Assembly (NCBI RefSeq): GCF_004745825.1
Contig: NZ_SRLA01000002.1
Coordinates: forward strand, 186,001-250,000
DNA from: Hymenobacter fodinae
GTDB lineage: Bacteria > Bacteroidota > Bacteroidia > Cytophagales > Hymenobacteraceae
Direction: 5' to 3'
Length of the DNA stretch: 64,000 bases
The position numbers and the translations under genes are program-made. Every line of letters begins with the position of its first letter. Positions within the stretch are counted from its first letter, which is position 1. Shown piece after piece: positions 33,528-42,708 of this stretch. The notes beneath the pieces were generated by a model. That model saw nothing but the letters and a program-made list of their open reading frames with translations. It did no database searches and was not told the DNA's origin.

Positions 33528-33938
33528 ATGCCTACCACCAACACCCCGGCCTGCGCCCCGCGTGGCGTAGGCCGGGCGGCGTGGGTAGCACAACAGAAAG
33601 GCAGAAAAGCGACTCTGTATGTCGTGCGCCTCACAGGCAACGGGGAAACCTTCTACAAGGTGGGCATTACGTTCTGCTTTTCCTCTCGCTTTACACGACT
33701 CAGTCTGCCTTACGCCCTGCGCACCTTCGCCCGCTTTAGCTCCTACAATGCGGGGCAAGTATGGGACTTAGAGAAGCGGCTACACACTGCCTTAGCTGCT
33801 CAGACTTATCAGCCTTTGCTGCCCTTCGCGGGCCATACCGAATGCTTTACCGATGCGGCGGCTATTCTAGCCCTGCTACCTAAACAGACTTTCATTCTTA
33901 AGCACGTTACGCAAGATGGAACAGCTAATTCCAATTAA
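33528..33938 (+). CDS. GIY-YIG-like nuclease domain protein
   Basis: 136 residues. The core strand LYVVRL..FYKVGIT fits the GIY-YIG two-strand signature in the T5orf172/Mug113 style, followed by SRF and, later, a conserved Glu in HTECFTDAAAIL. The same pattern, with TLYLLR, FYKVGIT and GQTECFS, closes the 560-residue protein at 34560, so the two are related. It overlaps the antirepressor gene by 23 bases. The first 20 residues are Pro/Ala-rich. Nuclease activity is likely but not shown. Confidence 0.75.
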   Translation: MPTTNTPACAPRGVGRAAWVAQQKGRKATLYVVRLTGNGETFYKVGITFCFSSRFTRLSLPYALRTFARFSSYNAGQVWDLEKRLHTALAAQTYQPLLPFAGHTECFTDAAAILALLPKQTFILKHVTQDGTANSN

Positions 33939-34560
33939 CCAAAGTGAGGGCGGGCCGGTCGTTTCGGCCCGCCTCTTACATGGCTTTTTAGAAAGTCGGC
34001 AAGATTTTACTACGTGGGCAAAGGCTCGACTAGAAAAGTATGACTTTCAGGAGGGTGTAGACTTCTCCATAATTTTAGGGAGAAGCGAAGCCAACAGACA
34101 GACAACCGATTACGCTCTCACGCTGGACACAGCGAAGGAGCTGGCAATGGTGGAAAATAATGAGAAAGGCAGGCAGGCCCGGCGCTACTTCATAGAGTGC
34201 GAACGACAGGCCCGAAACGCACCTGCCTTGCCTTCATCCCCTTCGGAGCTGATACTGATGCTGGCGCAACAAAACGTTGCTAACGAGGGGCGGATATTGG
34301 CCCTGGAAGGGCAGGTGGCCGAACTAGCCGCGCACATTGTCACGTCGGATAGTGACTACTTCTCGATTATGGGATACGCGACCTTGCAGAAGGTTGCGTT
34401 GCCGGGGGTGTTAGCTCAGCACTACGGGCGGCGGGCAGCGGAATTAAGCCGCCTACGCGGTGTTGCCGTGGGCGCGGTGTCAGATGCTCGATACGGGAAG
34501 GTGGGTACCTACCACCGCAGTATATTAGATGTTGTATTTAACGGGAAAGAGATAGGGTAA
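33916..34560 (+). CDS. AntA/AntB-type antirepressor
   Basis: 214 residues. The N-terminal domain has the AntA/AntB pattern: VSARLLHGFLESRQDFTTWA, then DFSIILGRSEAN, DYALTLDTAKELAMVE and RRYFIECERQ. These proteins inactivate phage repressors and so drive induction. A coiled-coil helix (LILMLAQQNVANEGRILALE) leads to a C-terminal domain with a KilAC-like look (YATLQKVALPGVLAQHYGRR). Expression would be held off by the RHH protein. The stop codon overlaps the start of the next gene by one base. Confidence 0.85.
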   Translation: MEQLIPINQSEGGPVVSARLLHGFLESRQDFTTWAKARLEKYDFQEGVDFSIILGRSEANRQTTDYALTLDTAKELAMVENNEKGRQARRYFIECERQARNAPALPSSPSELILMLAQQNVANEGRILALEGQVAELAAHIVTSDSDYFSIMGYATLQKVALPGVLAQHYGRRAAELSRLRGVAVGAVSDARYGKVGTYHRSILDVVFNGKEIG

Positions 34561-36242
34561 TGGGTAAGCAATCAAACGCAGAGGAATTCATAGCCAAGGC
34601 GCAAGCACTACATGGCGAAAAGTATAACTACTCGCAGGTTGCGTATCAAACCAGCTCTAGCAAAGTCATTATAATATGCCCTGAACATGGTGCGTTTGAG
34701 CAGATTCCCAGCAGTCATTTATGGGGGAGAGGATGCCGTGTGTGTGCGGGAACAATTAAGCTGACTACCACTGAGTTTATAGCCAAAGCCCGCGCAATAC
34801 ACGGCAATAAATACGACTACTCGCAAGTCGAGTACACAAGCAACAAGGATAAGGTAGAAATTATATGCCCCAAGCATGGGGCTTTTACTCAAAAGCCTAA
34901 CGGGCATTTAGATGGAAAGGGATGCGATACGTGTAGAAGAAAGCTTATAACCACAGAGGAATTTATAGCCAGGGCGCAGGCCGTGCATGGAGATAAATAT
35001 GACTACTCGCAAACGGTGTATATCAATAGAGTAACCAAGGTAAATATTATATGTCCTGAACATGGGCTATTTGAACAGGAGTCCAACGGACATCTAAGAG
35101 GCCGCGGGTGCGCTGCTTGTGCTATTATAAATAAAAGGACTACTGAGGCGGACTTTATAAAAAGGTCTTGTTCCCTTCACGGAAATAAATACGATTATTC
35201 GCAGGTGGTATACCAGAATAATTCTAGCAAAGTCCTTATCATATGCCCTGAACATGGTGCCTTTGAGCAGACCCCTAACGGCCACTTAGGCGGACAAGGT
35301 TGTCGGAAGTGCGCAGGCACAGCCAAGTTGACTACCGCTGAATTTATAGCCAAAGCCCAAGAGGTACACGACAATAAATACGACTACTCGCAAGTCGTTT
35401 ATAAAAGTGCGCTTGCCAAGGTGACAATTATTTGTCCTGAGCACGGGGCTTTTACCCAGCAAGCAACTGCACATACATTCGGTAATGGATGCAGACTATG
35501 CGGAATTACTTCAGCAGCAAAGAAGAAGCATTTGGGCAAAGAAATCTTCTTGGCTAGGGCAAGGGCTGCACATGAAAATAAATATGACTACTCGCAGGTG
35601 GTGTACACACTCGGCGTTAACAAGGTCGATATTATATGTCCTGAGCATGGGGTATTTAGCCAAACACCTGACTCCCACATAAAAGGGGTCGGCTGTCCAG
35701 CATGCAGCCTATTAAACCGGCCCTCGCAAATAAAAAGTTTAGAAGCCTTTATTGCGGATGCTCAAGCTGTGCACGGGGAAAAATTCGATTACAGTCTTGT
35801 AGATTATCAACGTGCCTCAGTAAAGGTTGAAATAATTTGCCCTATACACGGGGTTTTTAAACAGACTCCTGCTAATCATTTAACTGGCTACGGTTGCCGC
35901 GCCTGTGGCTGGATTACTGGGCGTTCAAGCTGGATTGAAATGGTAGGCAATAGGGAAAGCACCCTTTATCTATTAAGGATATTTTCCGAGGAGGAAGAAT
36001 TTTATAAGGTTGGAATAACAACGCATAGTGTAAAGGAGCGTTTTCGTCAAAAACACCGTATGCCTTATCAATACGAAGTTCTTGCCGAATATAAATCCAC
36101 TAATGCAGGGGCGGTATATGATTGGGAAAAAAGTATTCTTGAAACATTTGCCCATCTCGCTTATAAGCCCAAACTTTATTTCGAAGGGCAAACTGAGTGC
36201 TTCTCAGAGTGCGATGAAATATTAGCTTGCTTCCCCATTTAA
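34560..36242 (+). CDS. Seven-fold zinc-ribbon repeat protein with C-terminal GIY-YIG domain
   Basis: 560 residues. Seven tandem units of about 60-66 residues run from residue 5 to about 455. Each has FIAKAQxxHGxKYDYSxVxY, then KVxIICPxHGxFxQ, HLxGxGC and a final C two residues on. The CP.H and GC..C pairs suggest one treble-clef zinc site per unit. The last 95 residues are a GIY-YIG-like nuclease domain (STLYLLRIF, FYKVGIT, RF, TECF). Base composition is distinctly AT-richer than the tail genes around it, a sign of transfer. It is the last gene of the operon, before the bidirectional terminator. A DNA-targeting or homing-type nuclease is the best guess. Confidence 0.82.
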   Translation: MGKQSNAEEFIAKAQALHGEKYNYSQVAYQTSSSKVIIICPEHGAFEQIPSSHLWGRGCRVCAGTIKLTTTEFIAKARAIHGNKYDYSQVEYTSNKDKVEIICPKHGAFTQKPNGHLDGKGCDTCRRKLITTEEFIARAQAVHGDKYDYSQTVYINRVTKVNIICPEHGLFEQESNGHLRGRGCAACAIINKRTTEADFIKRSCSLHGNKYDYSQVVYQNNSSKVLIICPEHGAFEQTPNGHLGGQGCRKCAGTAKLTTAEFIAKAQEVHDNKYDYSQVVYKSALAKVTIICPEHGAFTQQATAHTFGNGCRLCGITSAAKKKHLGKEIFLARARAAHENKYDYSQVVYTLGVNKVDIICPEHGVFSQTPDSHIKGVGCPACSLLNRPSQIKSLEAFIADAQAVHGEKFDYSLVDYQRASVKVEIICPIHGVFKQTPANHLTGYGCRACGWITGRSSWIEMVGNRESTLYLLRIFSEEEEFYKVGITTHSVKERFRQKHRMPYQYEVLAEYKSTNAGAVYDWEKSILETFAHLAYKPKLYFEGQTECFSECDEILACFPI

Positions 36243-36280
36243 TTAAAATAATTTAGTTACTGCAATAACCACACATGCAA

Positions 36281-36318
36281 ATAAAAAGACCCTGTCAATT
36301 GTGGCAGGGTCTTTTTAT
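36281..36318. terminator. Bidirectional terminator closing the antirepressor operon
   Basis: Perfect 14-bp stem ATAAAAAGACCCTG with its complement (36281-36294, 36305-36318); T-runs on both strands. It separates the rightward operon from the leftward gene at 36325. Confidence 0.88.
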
Positions 36319-36324
36319 TAACAC

Positions 36325-36711
36325 TTATTCGTAGGGAATATCTCTCTGTTTCTCAGCTTGCCTTCTGGCCTCTCGTTCTTCAGGCGTCTCCTTCAAGATT
36401 TTATTTGTTATCTCTGCCTCTTTTTGAAGATGCAGGGCAAGTGAGGTAGCAAATAGATCAGCTCGTATCTGTGTCGGGTCTAAAAAGCCAGAGGCTTTCA
36501 AGTATTCCAGTACAGCGGGGCCGATGGCTTTGGTGAACTCCTTGAAACCTGCAAACTTATTGCTTTGCAGCAAAGCGCGTTCTATCACAGGATCGTATGG
36601 TGCCCCCATTTCTATTTCCTTATCAACCTCGGAAGGGCCAAAAGGATTGAAGACCGTGCGGGGTGCTCTAGTAGGCCGTGGTGAGGTGCTTTCGCTTGAA
36701 TTGTCTTCCAT
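36325..36711 (-). CDS. Hypothetical protein downstream of the spike
   Basis: 128 residues, charged and without membrane segments. A Pro/Ser-rich N-terminus leads to a helical domain (YLKASGFLDPTQIRADLFAT) and a very basic-acidic C-terminal helix (TPEEREARRQAEKQR). It is leftward like the spike gene but AT-richer, so it may belong to the cassette. The gap to the spike stop (36712-36811) has no strong terminator. Not recognised. Confidence 0.55.
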   Translation of the reverse strand: MEDNSSESTSPRPTRAPRTVFNPFGPSEVDKEIEMGAPYDPVIERALLQSNKFAGFKEFTKAIGPAVLEYLKASGFLDPTQIRADLFATSLALHLQKEAEITNKILKETPEEREARRQAEKQRDIPYE

Positions 36712-36811
36712 AGGGTTACGCGTGAAAAATCAACGTGTTATTAGTTCTTGCCTGCTTAAATAACGTGGCTGAAGATTGGCAAGCTACTAAATAAAATAAA
36801 GAAGAAACCGG

Positions 36812-39800
36812 CTAAGCCTGGTACCCTTTGGCGGCCATGAATTCATGTACCGCCGTGCAGTAAGTATTGAGTTCGGCCTCGGTGCGGAAGTGCTCGCCCG
36901 TGGTGCTAAAGCCTACTTTTCGGCTAGAAGGCAGGTGCGTTACTTCCGGCGTTTCTCCGCCCACGATGTTGATGTCACCGAAGAAGTATTCCCCGTTGCT
37001 GTTATCCTCCTGCTCCAGGTAATCTTTGAGGAAGACAGCAGGTTGACCAGCTACGGAACGCCAGATAGCTACCTTATAATCAGGGGTACGGTTGATGATA
37101 TACAACGCCTTCGTGTTGCCCGCCGCTACCGAGCTGGAGCCTTTACCGCTGGCCCAGTAGGTGTTGCCATCCGTATATTCCAGGTGCAAGTTGTCGCCCC
37201 GGTTGATACCATCTCCCCCAAAAGTGCCAGGCGTTAGGTAGCCGAAATCCCGCCCGGTGGCAATGTCCTCACACGAGAAGAACGCAAAGTGACGGGCACC
37301 TGTCGTATCAGGTGTTTTACCGTAGGGCAGATAGAAAGTTCTGGCCTGGGTGCCAACCTGCCCATCCGGCTTGACACCTACACTATCCACCATCCAATTA
37401 CCCGAGAAAGCCAGTCGGTAAGCGGCGTTCGTGTCCTGATTGTTGAGAATATTGTACTTGGCAGTTGCCAACGTACCCCCGGCAAACGCATACAGTGTGC
37501 GCAGGCGGCTCCAGATACCCGCATTGCGTAGCGTTGTTTCAAGCGCCACACCCGCATTCTTAACGCTGGCAGACACGCTACCGCCATCGGCGGCTACACG
37601 GGTTGCCCAAGCCTCAAAGCCTTCCGTACCACCAGCAGGCGGGGGTGTTGTTCCCCCGCCCCAGTCGTTACCGATTTTATTGGTTACCGTGCCAGTGCCA
37701 GCAGTATCCATAACTCCCGCAATGCCTACGGAGTTGCTGGAGGTGCCATTTGTAACCGTTTTGCCCGCGCCAACATAAATTGTGAAGGTGCCGGATGCTT
37801 TGATTGCTGCGAAGGTGAAGTTGTTCAGCTTGCCATAGTAGTTCTCTACCACATTATTGAGGTTGGTAGCATTGTACTCGACGGGAAAATTTACATTCGC
37901 AAGCTGCCCGTTATCTTGCCCGTTTGGACTGAGCGCGAAGCGAACGACAGGTGCCGGCCCTCTAGTGTGCGCACTGCGATTCATGGTGCCCCCGTTGATA
38001 GTGAGCGTTGTGCCGCGTCCCTGAATATCAATGATAGAGCGGTTATCAGCACTATTAGGGGTAGCCTCAATCCGGTCAAATGTGGCGTTATCCACCACGG
38101 CATTTGGTCCATAGAGTACAGTAGGATGAATGCTGCCGGTATAGTTGTTACGCCGTAGCAGGCCTATGCTTAGGTTGCGTATGGTGCAATCGAGCATCAT
38201 GTTGGCTGGCTTATACGAGCCGGTAGTGGTCATTTCCACCGTGTACTCGTCCACCCGTACGGAACCGATGATGCCCGTTTTATTGCTGCCACCCGTGAAG
38301 ATGTCGTTAGGCGACTCGGCGTAGTTGTCGAGTAGCATACCCTGCTGCTGCACCGTGCCGATGATGCGCTTGATAACGATGTCATCCACTGCCCCTTCCA
38401 GCCCACCGGAGGCCAGCAAGCGAAGCAGGTATTTGCAGTTGCGCGAATCAATGGTATCAATCCGCACGTTGCTTATCTTCCCGTAGACGGCCCAAGGGTC
38501 ATAGCCGGTCTGCCCGGAGGGGCCAGCCACGGGGGCCGGATACTGCGGGAAGAAGATGTCGTGGCCTACCAGTGAGATCAAATCATCCCCTGTTTGCCCG
38601 AACACGGTGCCCACGGTCAGACCGGTACCGGCGTGGAACTTAAACCCATCCGAGTTGCGGGCCAGCTCTCCACTAGGAGAAACGTACGCAAAGGCCGAAA
38701 TGGTCGGGCAGGAAATGTTCTGGAAGTTGGAAATGTAGGAGCTGAAGGTGCGCTGGTTCACCACCTCCATGTTAAAGCTGGAATTCTTAATACCCGCCAG
38801 CCGGAACCCAATGGTCCAGATAATCTCACCATTCGGCCCGACCGCCGCTTCGCGCTGCTGCAACTCGGCCCCTGTTGCCACATCGAAGGCATTGAGGTTA
38901 CAGTAAATGCGGCCGATGTTGATATTGCTATCAACGATAGTACCCAGGCTGCTACCATTCATGCCCACTGGGTTGGCATTGCGCACGGCAAACCCGTTGC
39001 TCTGCTCCCGCAGGATAAAGCCGTAGTTGCGAGTGGTGCCCGGCTTAGCTACTGCGTTAATGGTGACGTTGCTACCAATAACGATGTGCGAAAACGACAC
39101 ATCCGTGTCCCAGTCTACCACCAAGGGGGCACCAGAGCTGTTGGCAAATAATGTATTGAGACCGGCCGTGGAGTCGGTGCCGTATTGCTTGCTGCCGAGC
39201 GAGGCATCAGCCGGATATATGCCAGGCTGCTGGGACAGCTTCAGTACACCTTCGCCCGCAACTGCATTGACGGTCACCAGCACGTCATCCGACTTCTGGC
39301 CATTCTTATCATCGGTAACCGTCAACCGGAACTGGTAGATACCAGCGACTAGCCCGCTTACCACCACATTCTGGCTTGTAGCCGGTATGCCTGTGGCATT
39401 GTTTGGCCCAGTGATCTGGGACCATGCGTAGGCCGTGATGGTGCCATCCGAATCTGTGCCGGTGCCCATCAACGCTACCTGATTGGTGGGTAGCTGCAGT
39501 GTCACATCCGAGCCCGCATTAGCTACGGGCAATACATTGCCAGCAGGTGCCTGCACGGTAATGCTCACTGAAGCTATTTGCACATTGCCTGCTGCATCGC
39601 TGGCCTTCGCCTGCAGGGTGAGTGGCCCAGCCGTAGTGACGGTGTACGGCAGCGTATAGGTGTTGCCATTCTTCGCACCCTGGCCTAGGCTTGCCCCCGT
39701 AGCCCCATTCAGGAACTCTACGGCTGTCACGGCCACGTTATCGGTCGCCGTGGCCGTGAGCGTGAGCTGGGTGCCGACTGGCACGGTAGCGCCCGAGGCG

Positions 39801-40378
39801 GGGGCTGTGAAGGTGAGATTCGGTGCCTGCGTATCGGCTGAAACAGGCGGCGTCGTTGTCTCAGCTTTCCGAAAAACTAGGCGCCACTGCCCATTGATGT
39901 GGGCATACCGCTCATAGATGCCTAGGCTCTTGGTGTAAAACCACTGGTCGCCTTCCTTGTAGCCAGCGTTGTCTTCAGCCGTAGGGGCGTAGGTCTTATC
40001 GACAATCTCATTGCCATCGAGCCCATCGTTGCCATCGACGTAATCCTTGCCCTTCTGCGGAGTGTAGCCAGGGTTGCCCTTCAGGTTTTGGCGTAGTACA
40101 TAACTGCCGGCCACCTTCTGGTATTCGTCGCCTGTCTGCGTGTCACGGTAGATATCATTGTTGCTGCCCAAACTGTTGGCGGGTGGGCCGGCGCCATAAC
40201 GTAAGGCAGAAGCACCAGCCCCCTGCAGGGAGGCCAGATCGTTGGTGAGGGCTATTTGCCGCACGAGTAACGCGGCTAGTCGTGGGCCAGATACATCCGC
40301 CCCGGTCTGCAGGGTATTGGTAATATCCTGGCTGAGCTGGCTCAGCTCGCTCTGTACTTGAGAAATGGTCGAGGCCAT
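36812..40378 (-). CDS. Tail spike with Ig/PKD and beta-helix domains
   Basis: 1188 residues. Residues 1-60 are a coiled coil (trimerisation), then a short collagen-like part (GNPGYTPQKGKDYVDGNDG), an Ig-like domain (ADTQAPNLTFTAPASGATVP) and a PKD-type domain (NVLPVANAGSDVTLQL). Residues about 380-830 form a right-handed parallel beta-helix, the pectate-lyase fold of depolymerase spikes. The last 200 residues are another beta-rich domain, possibly the receptor-binding head. Catalytic residues cannot be assigned. Its start codon overlaps the stop of the preceding gene. The antirepressor cassette sits directly downstream. Confidence 0.82.
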   Translation of the reverse strand: MASTISQVQSELSQLSQDITNTLQTGADVSGPRLAALLVRQIALTNDLASLQGAGASALRYGAGPPANSLGSNNDIYRDTQTGDEYQKVAGSYVLRQNLKGNPGYTPQKGKDYVDGNDGLDGNEIVDKTYAPTAEDNAGYKEGDQWFYTKSLGIYERYAHINGQWRLVFRKAETTTPPVSADTQAPNLTFTAPASGATVPVGTQLTLTATATDNVAVTAVEFLNGATGASLGQGAKNGNTYTLPYTVTTAGPLTLQAKASDAAGNVQIASVSITVQAPAGNVLPVANAGSDVTLQLPTNQVALMGTGTDSDGTITAYAWSQITGPNNATGIPATSQNVVVSGLVAGIYQFRLTVTDDKNGQKSDDVLVTVNAVAGEGVLKLSQQPGIYPADASLGSKQYGTDSTAGLNTLFANSSGAPLVVDWDTDVSFSHIVIGSNVTINAVAKPGTTRNYGFILREQSNGFAVRNANPVGMNGSSLGTIVDSNINIGRIYCNLNAFDVATGAELQQREAAVGPNGEIIWTIGFRLAGIKNSSFNMEVVNQRTFSSYISNFQNISCPTISAFAYVSPSGELARNSDGFKFHAGTGLTVGTVFGQTGDDLISLVGHDIFFPQYPAPVAGPSGQTGYDPWAVYGKISNVRIDTIDSRNCKYLLRLLASGGLEGAVDDIVIKRIIGTVQQQGMLLDNYAESPNDIFTGGSNKTGIIGSVRVDEYTVEMTTTGSYKPANMMLDCTIRNLSIGLLRRNNYTGSIHPTVLYGPNAVVDNATFDRIEATPNSADNRSIIDIQGRGTTLTINGGTMNRSAHTRGPAPVVRFALSPNGQDNGQLANVNFPVEYNATNLNNVVENYYGKLNNFTFAAIKASGTFTIYVGAGKTVTNGTSSNSVGIAGVMDTAGTGTVTNKIGNDWGGGTTPPPAGGTEGFEAWATRVAADGGSVSASVKNAGVALETTLRNAGIWSRLRTLYAFAGGTLATAKYNILNNQDTNAAYRLAFSGNWMVDSVGVKPDGQVGTQARTFYLPYGKTPDTTGARHFAFFSCEDIATGRDFGYLTPGTFGGDGINRGDNLHLEYTDGNTYWASGKGSSSVAAGNTKALYIINRTPDYKVAIWRSVAGQPAVFLKDYLEQEDNSNGEYFFGDINIVGGETPEVTHLPSSRKVGFSTTGEHFRTEAELNTYCTAVHEFMAAKGYQA

Positions 40379-41769
40379 TAGCGGAGGTCGTTATCGTTGA
40401 AGTCGGGAATCTTAAAATCGTGCTTGGGCTGCGTGGTGGGCAGCGGCTCCCCACCGGAGTTGGGCCGCGAGGGGTTGCGCAGCGTGACGGTGACCGTCGT
40501 GGCCTGGGCTGGGGGCTTGTCCGGCAAGGGAATGCGCGTTACCCCAGGCCGTAGCGAGGCAGGCAACGCCACCGAGCGTATTTCCAGCTCCTGATGGAAG
40601 CCATTGCGGTAGAGGAACTCCGCATACCACACCTCGTCAGCCGCGCGCTCCGGCAGCCACACGGTGAGGTCTAAGGGCAGGCCCGCCCAATGCACGGCTT
40701 GCCCACTGGCAAAGGCACTCAGGGGCTTCGCAGGGCTAGCGGCATCGGCCAGGTAGGTGCGCGTTGGCAGCTGGGCGGGCACGGCCGAAAGCACGGCATA
40801 GTGCACCACGTCTTCTTCCTGCCACTCGCCCGCGCCCTGCTGATCTACTTCCCGGTACCGGGCCCGAAAGGCCAGCGTAGCATCTTGATCATGCGCCACA
40901 AGGCCTACTGGGTAGCGGGCCTCGGGCCGCAGCTGCGTGTGCAGGGCCTGGGAGATATCGACCTGCTCGGCTTCGCGGCGCACTGTCTTGCGCAGACGGG
41001 CGAAGTAGTCACCGGCAGGCTGCTCAGGACGCCGTAGCTCTACGACCACGTGCAGGCCTACCCGCGCGGCAAAGTTGAGATCATGCAGGCCGCTGACCGG
41101 CGTAGCCAGCAGCGCGGGCCTGGGCTGCAAGCCACCCACCGCAAACCAGAGGGAAACCGGTGGCGGCGCTACGACGACCGGTGGCGCGGGGGCCGCGTTG
41201 ATGGTTACATCCACTGAGGCAGTACAGCCCTTGGCATCCTTGAAATTGAACCGATAGCTGCCTGCTTTCACGGCTCCGAGCTGAAACAAGCCCGGAGTAT
41301 ACACGGGGGCCAGTTGCTCGGTGAAGTTATCGGAGAGGCGCGTGACCGATACCGTGTAGCTGGGCGCCGAGGTGGCCACCTGCACGCTCAGGCTGCCTGC
41401 GGCGCCTGCCTGGGTGGGCTGAAATACGCGCAGATCCGTTACGCTCAGGTCGCAGCTATCGGCGGTGCCAAGGCTGCCACAGGCCACCTCGTAGTTTTCC
41501 TTCAGCGCCTCCCGCCCGGCCTGATCGGTGGCCGTGATGGTATACATGCCATCAGGCACGGGCGAAAAGCGGAAGGTGTTGGTGAACTGCCCTTCTAGTG
41601 ACTGCTGATCACTGAAACCCTTGTCATTGCTGATGGTGCAGCTCAGGTAGGCATACTCCGAGCCATCGGCGGCAGCCGTGCTGCGTAGGGTAACGCGCAG
41701 CTCCGCCCCGCCCCCGGACGTCAGGCAGGTATGTTGCAGGCCAATGGTGAGGCTATCGAGAGCGGGCAT
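40378..41769 (-). CDS. Tail appendage protein with Ig-like repeats
   Basis: 463 residues. The N-terminal 200 residues hold two Cys-containing SprB/Ig-like modules (CTISNDKGFS, CDLSVTDLRV, DAKGCTASVDVTIN), common in Bacteroidota surface proteins and phage fibres. A Pro/Val linker leads to a C-terminal domain with RKTVRREAEQVDI and DEVWYAEFLYR. It links the morphogenesis gene to the spike; one-base overlaps on both sides show tight coupling. It is probably a spike-base or fibre protein. Confidence 0.65.
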   Translation of the reverse strand: MPALDSLTIGLQHTCLTSGGGAELRVTLRSTAAADGSEYAYLSCTISNDKGFSDQQSLEGQFTNTFRFSPVPDGMYTITATDQAGREALKENYEVACGSLGTADSCDLSVTDLRVFQPTQAGAAGSLSVQVATSAPSYTVSVTRLSDNFTEQLAPVYTPGLFQLGAVKAGSYRFNFKDAKGCTASVDVTINAAPAPPVVVAPPPVSLWFAVGGLQPRPALLATPVSGLHDLNFAARVGLHVVVELRRPEQPAGDYFARLRKTVRREAEQVDISQALHTQLRPEARYPVGLVAHDQDATLAFRARYREVDQQGAGEWQEEDVVHYAVLSAVPAQLPTRTYLADAASPAKPLSAFASGQAVHWAGLPLDLTVWLPERAADEVWYAEFLYRNGFHQELEIRSVALPASLRPGVTRIPLPDKPPAQATTVTVTLRNPSRPNSGGEPLPTTQPKHDFKIPDFNDNDLR

Positions 41770-42254
41770 TAGTAAGCGGTTTTCGAGGTGAAGTCAGCGA
41801 AGAGCTCCGAGCGCAGGGAGCGGCGCACCTCCGCGGCCAGATCGGTGCGCAGGCGGGCGCGGCTGGCAGCTAGCACGTCCCGTAGCGTACCCGTAGGCCG
41901 AGCGAAGCGCGGGTCCTGATTGCGGTGCAGGCGGGTACCCTTGCGCAGAATGGAGGTGGCCACAGCCCAGGGTGAAGCATCGTAGCCGCGGGCTTGCAGC
42001 CAGGCGGTGATGTCGGCAATCATGGCCCGGCCGGGCTTGGCCTTGGGGTCGGCAGCCGGGCCGGAGCCTTCTTCCAGGGCACCGAGGTGCGCTGGGCCGT
42101 AGAGTCTAGCCAGTTCAGGCGCCGACTCATTGCGCAGCGCGGCAATGGTGCGGCCCGTAGCCCGCTGGCCAGAGGCCGTGATGCTGTCGCCTAGCTCTTG
42201 CTGGGTGCGGGTGATTTCGGTTTTCAGCAGCTGGGCTAGGTTCATGGTTAGCAT
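41769..42254 (-). CDS. Virion morphogenesis protein, HK97 gp10-like (tentative)
   Basis: 161 residues, basic and helical, with GAEEGSG-like turn (LGALEEGSGPAADPKAKPGR) and an Arg-rich C-terminal helix (ASRARLRTDLAAEVRRSL). Length and charge fit the tail-completion/neck proteins of the gp10 type, but the match is by feel. Two ATGs are possible (42254 and 42245); the stop of the upstream gene lies between them. Confidence 0.5.
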   Translation of the reverse strand: MLTMNLAQLLKTEITRTQQELGDSITASGQRATGRTIAALRNESAPELARLYGPAHLGALEEGSGPAADPKAKPGRAMIADITAWLQARGYDASPWAVATSILRKGTRLHRNQDPRFARPTGTLRDVLAASRARLRTDLAAEVRRSLRSELFADFTSKTAY

Positions 42255-42688
42255 AGTCTAGCCCGCTCGGCAGGCGTAATGTCCAGCTGCATCACCACCC
42301 CATCGAGGTTGGCGTCGAACTGATTGTAGGATGAGACGATGTTGCGGGCCGTCACCTTGGCCAGGGCATCCGACTTTTCCAGGGCGCTGAGCAGCGCATA
42401 GGCAGCCGTCAGCAGCTCATTCATGCGCTCCAGACGCACATCCGCCTGATCGGTAAGCTTGGCGTAGGCTAGCACGCTGATAGTGGCCTGAAACGTGGTC
42501 GTGGTGCGTACCCCAAACTTGTTGACGGTGGGCACCACGAGCATCTTGGGCTCCACTAGCACTACCGTTTCCGAGAACTTGAGCTTATCGAGGTGGATGT
42601 TCTCTTCCTCCTTTTCGCCATGGGCGAAGTGGCAGCCGGGAATGGCCAGCAGAGCAGCGGCGCGTAGGGCTGGAATGGGATATTGCAT
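42248..42688 (-). CDS. Possible tail terminator protein
   Basis: 146 residues. Alternating strands and a helix (FQATISVLAYAKLTDQADV, LERMNELLTAAYALLSALE) recall the small alpha/beta tail-terminator (gpU-like) or neck proteins that follow connector genes. The N-terminus is Ala-rich with one Cys. It starts after a 154-bp gap that codes for nothing convincing on its strand but for a small hydrophobic ORF on the other. Confidence 0.5.
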   Translation of the reverse strand: MQYPIPALRAAALLAIPGCHFAHGEKEEENIHLDKLKFSETVVLVEPKMLVVPTVNKFGVRTTTTFQATISVLAYAKLTDQADVRLERMNELLTAAYALLSALEKSDALAKVTARNIVSSYNQFDANLDGVVMQLDITPAERARLC

Positions 42689-42708
42689 AGGGTTCCTATC
42701 TTGGGCGC

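Noticed and set aside
34560..36242. The repeat protein as a transposase or recombinase
   Set aside because: No DDE, HUH or serine/tyrosine recombinase motif; zinc-ribbon units and a GIY-YIG domain explain the whole chain.
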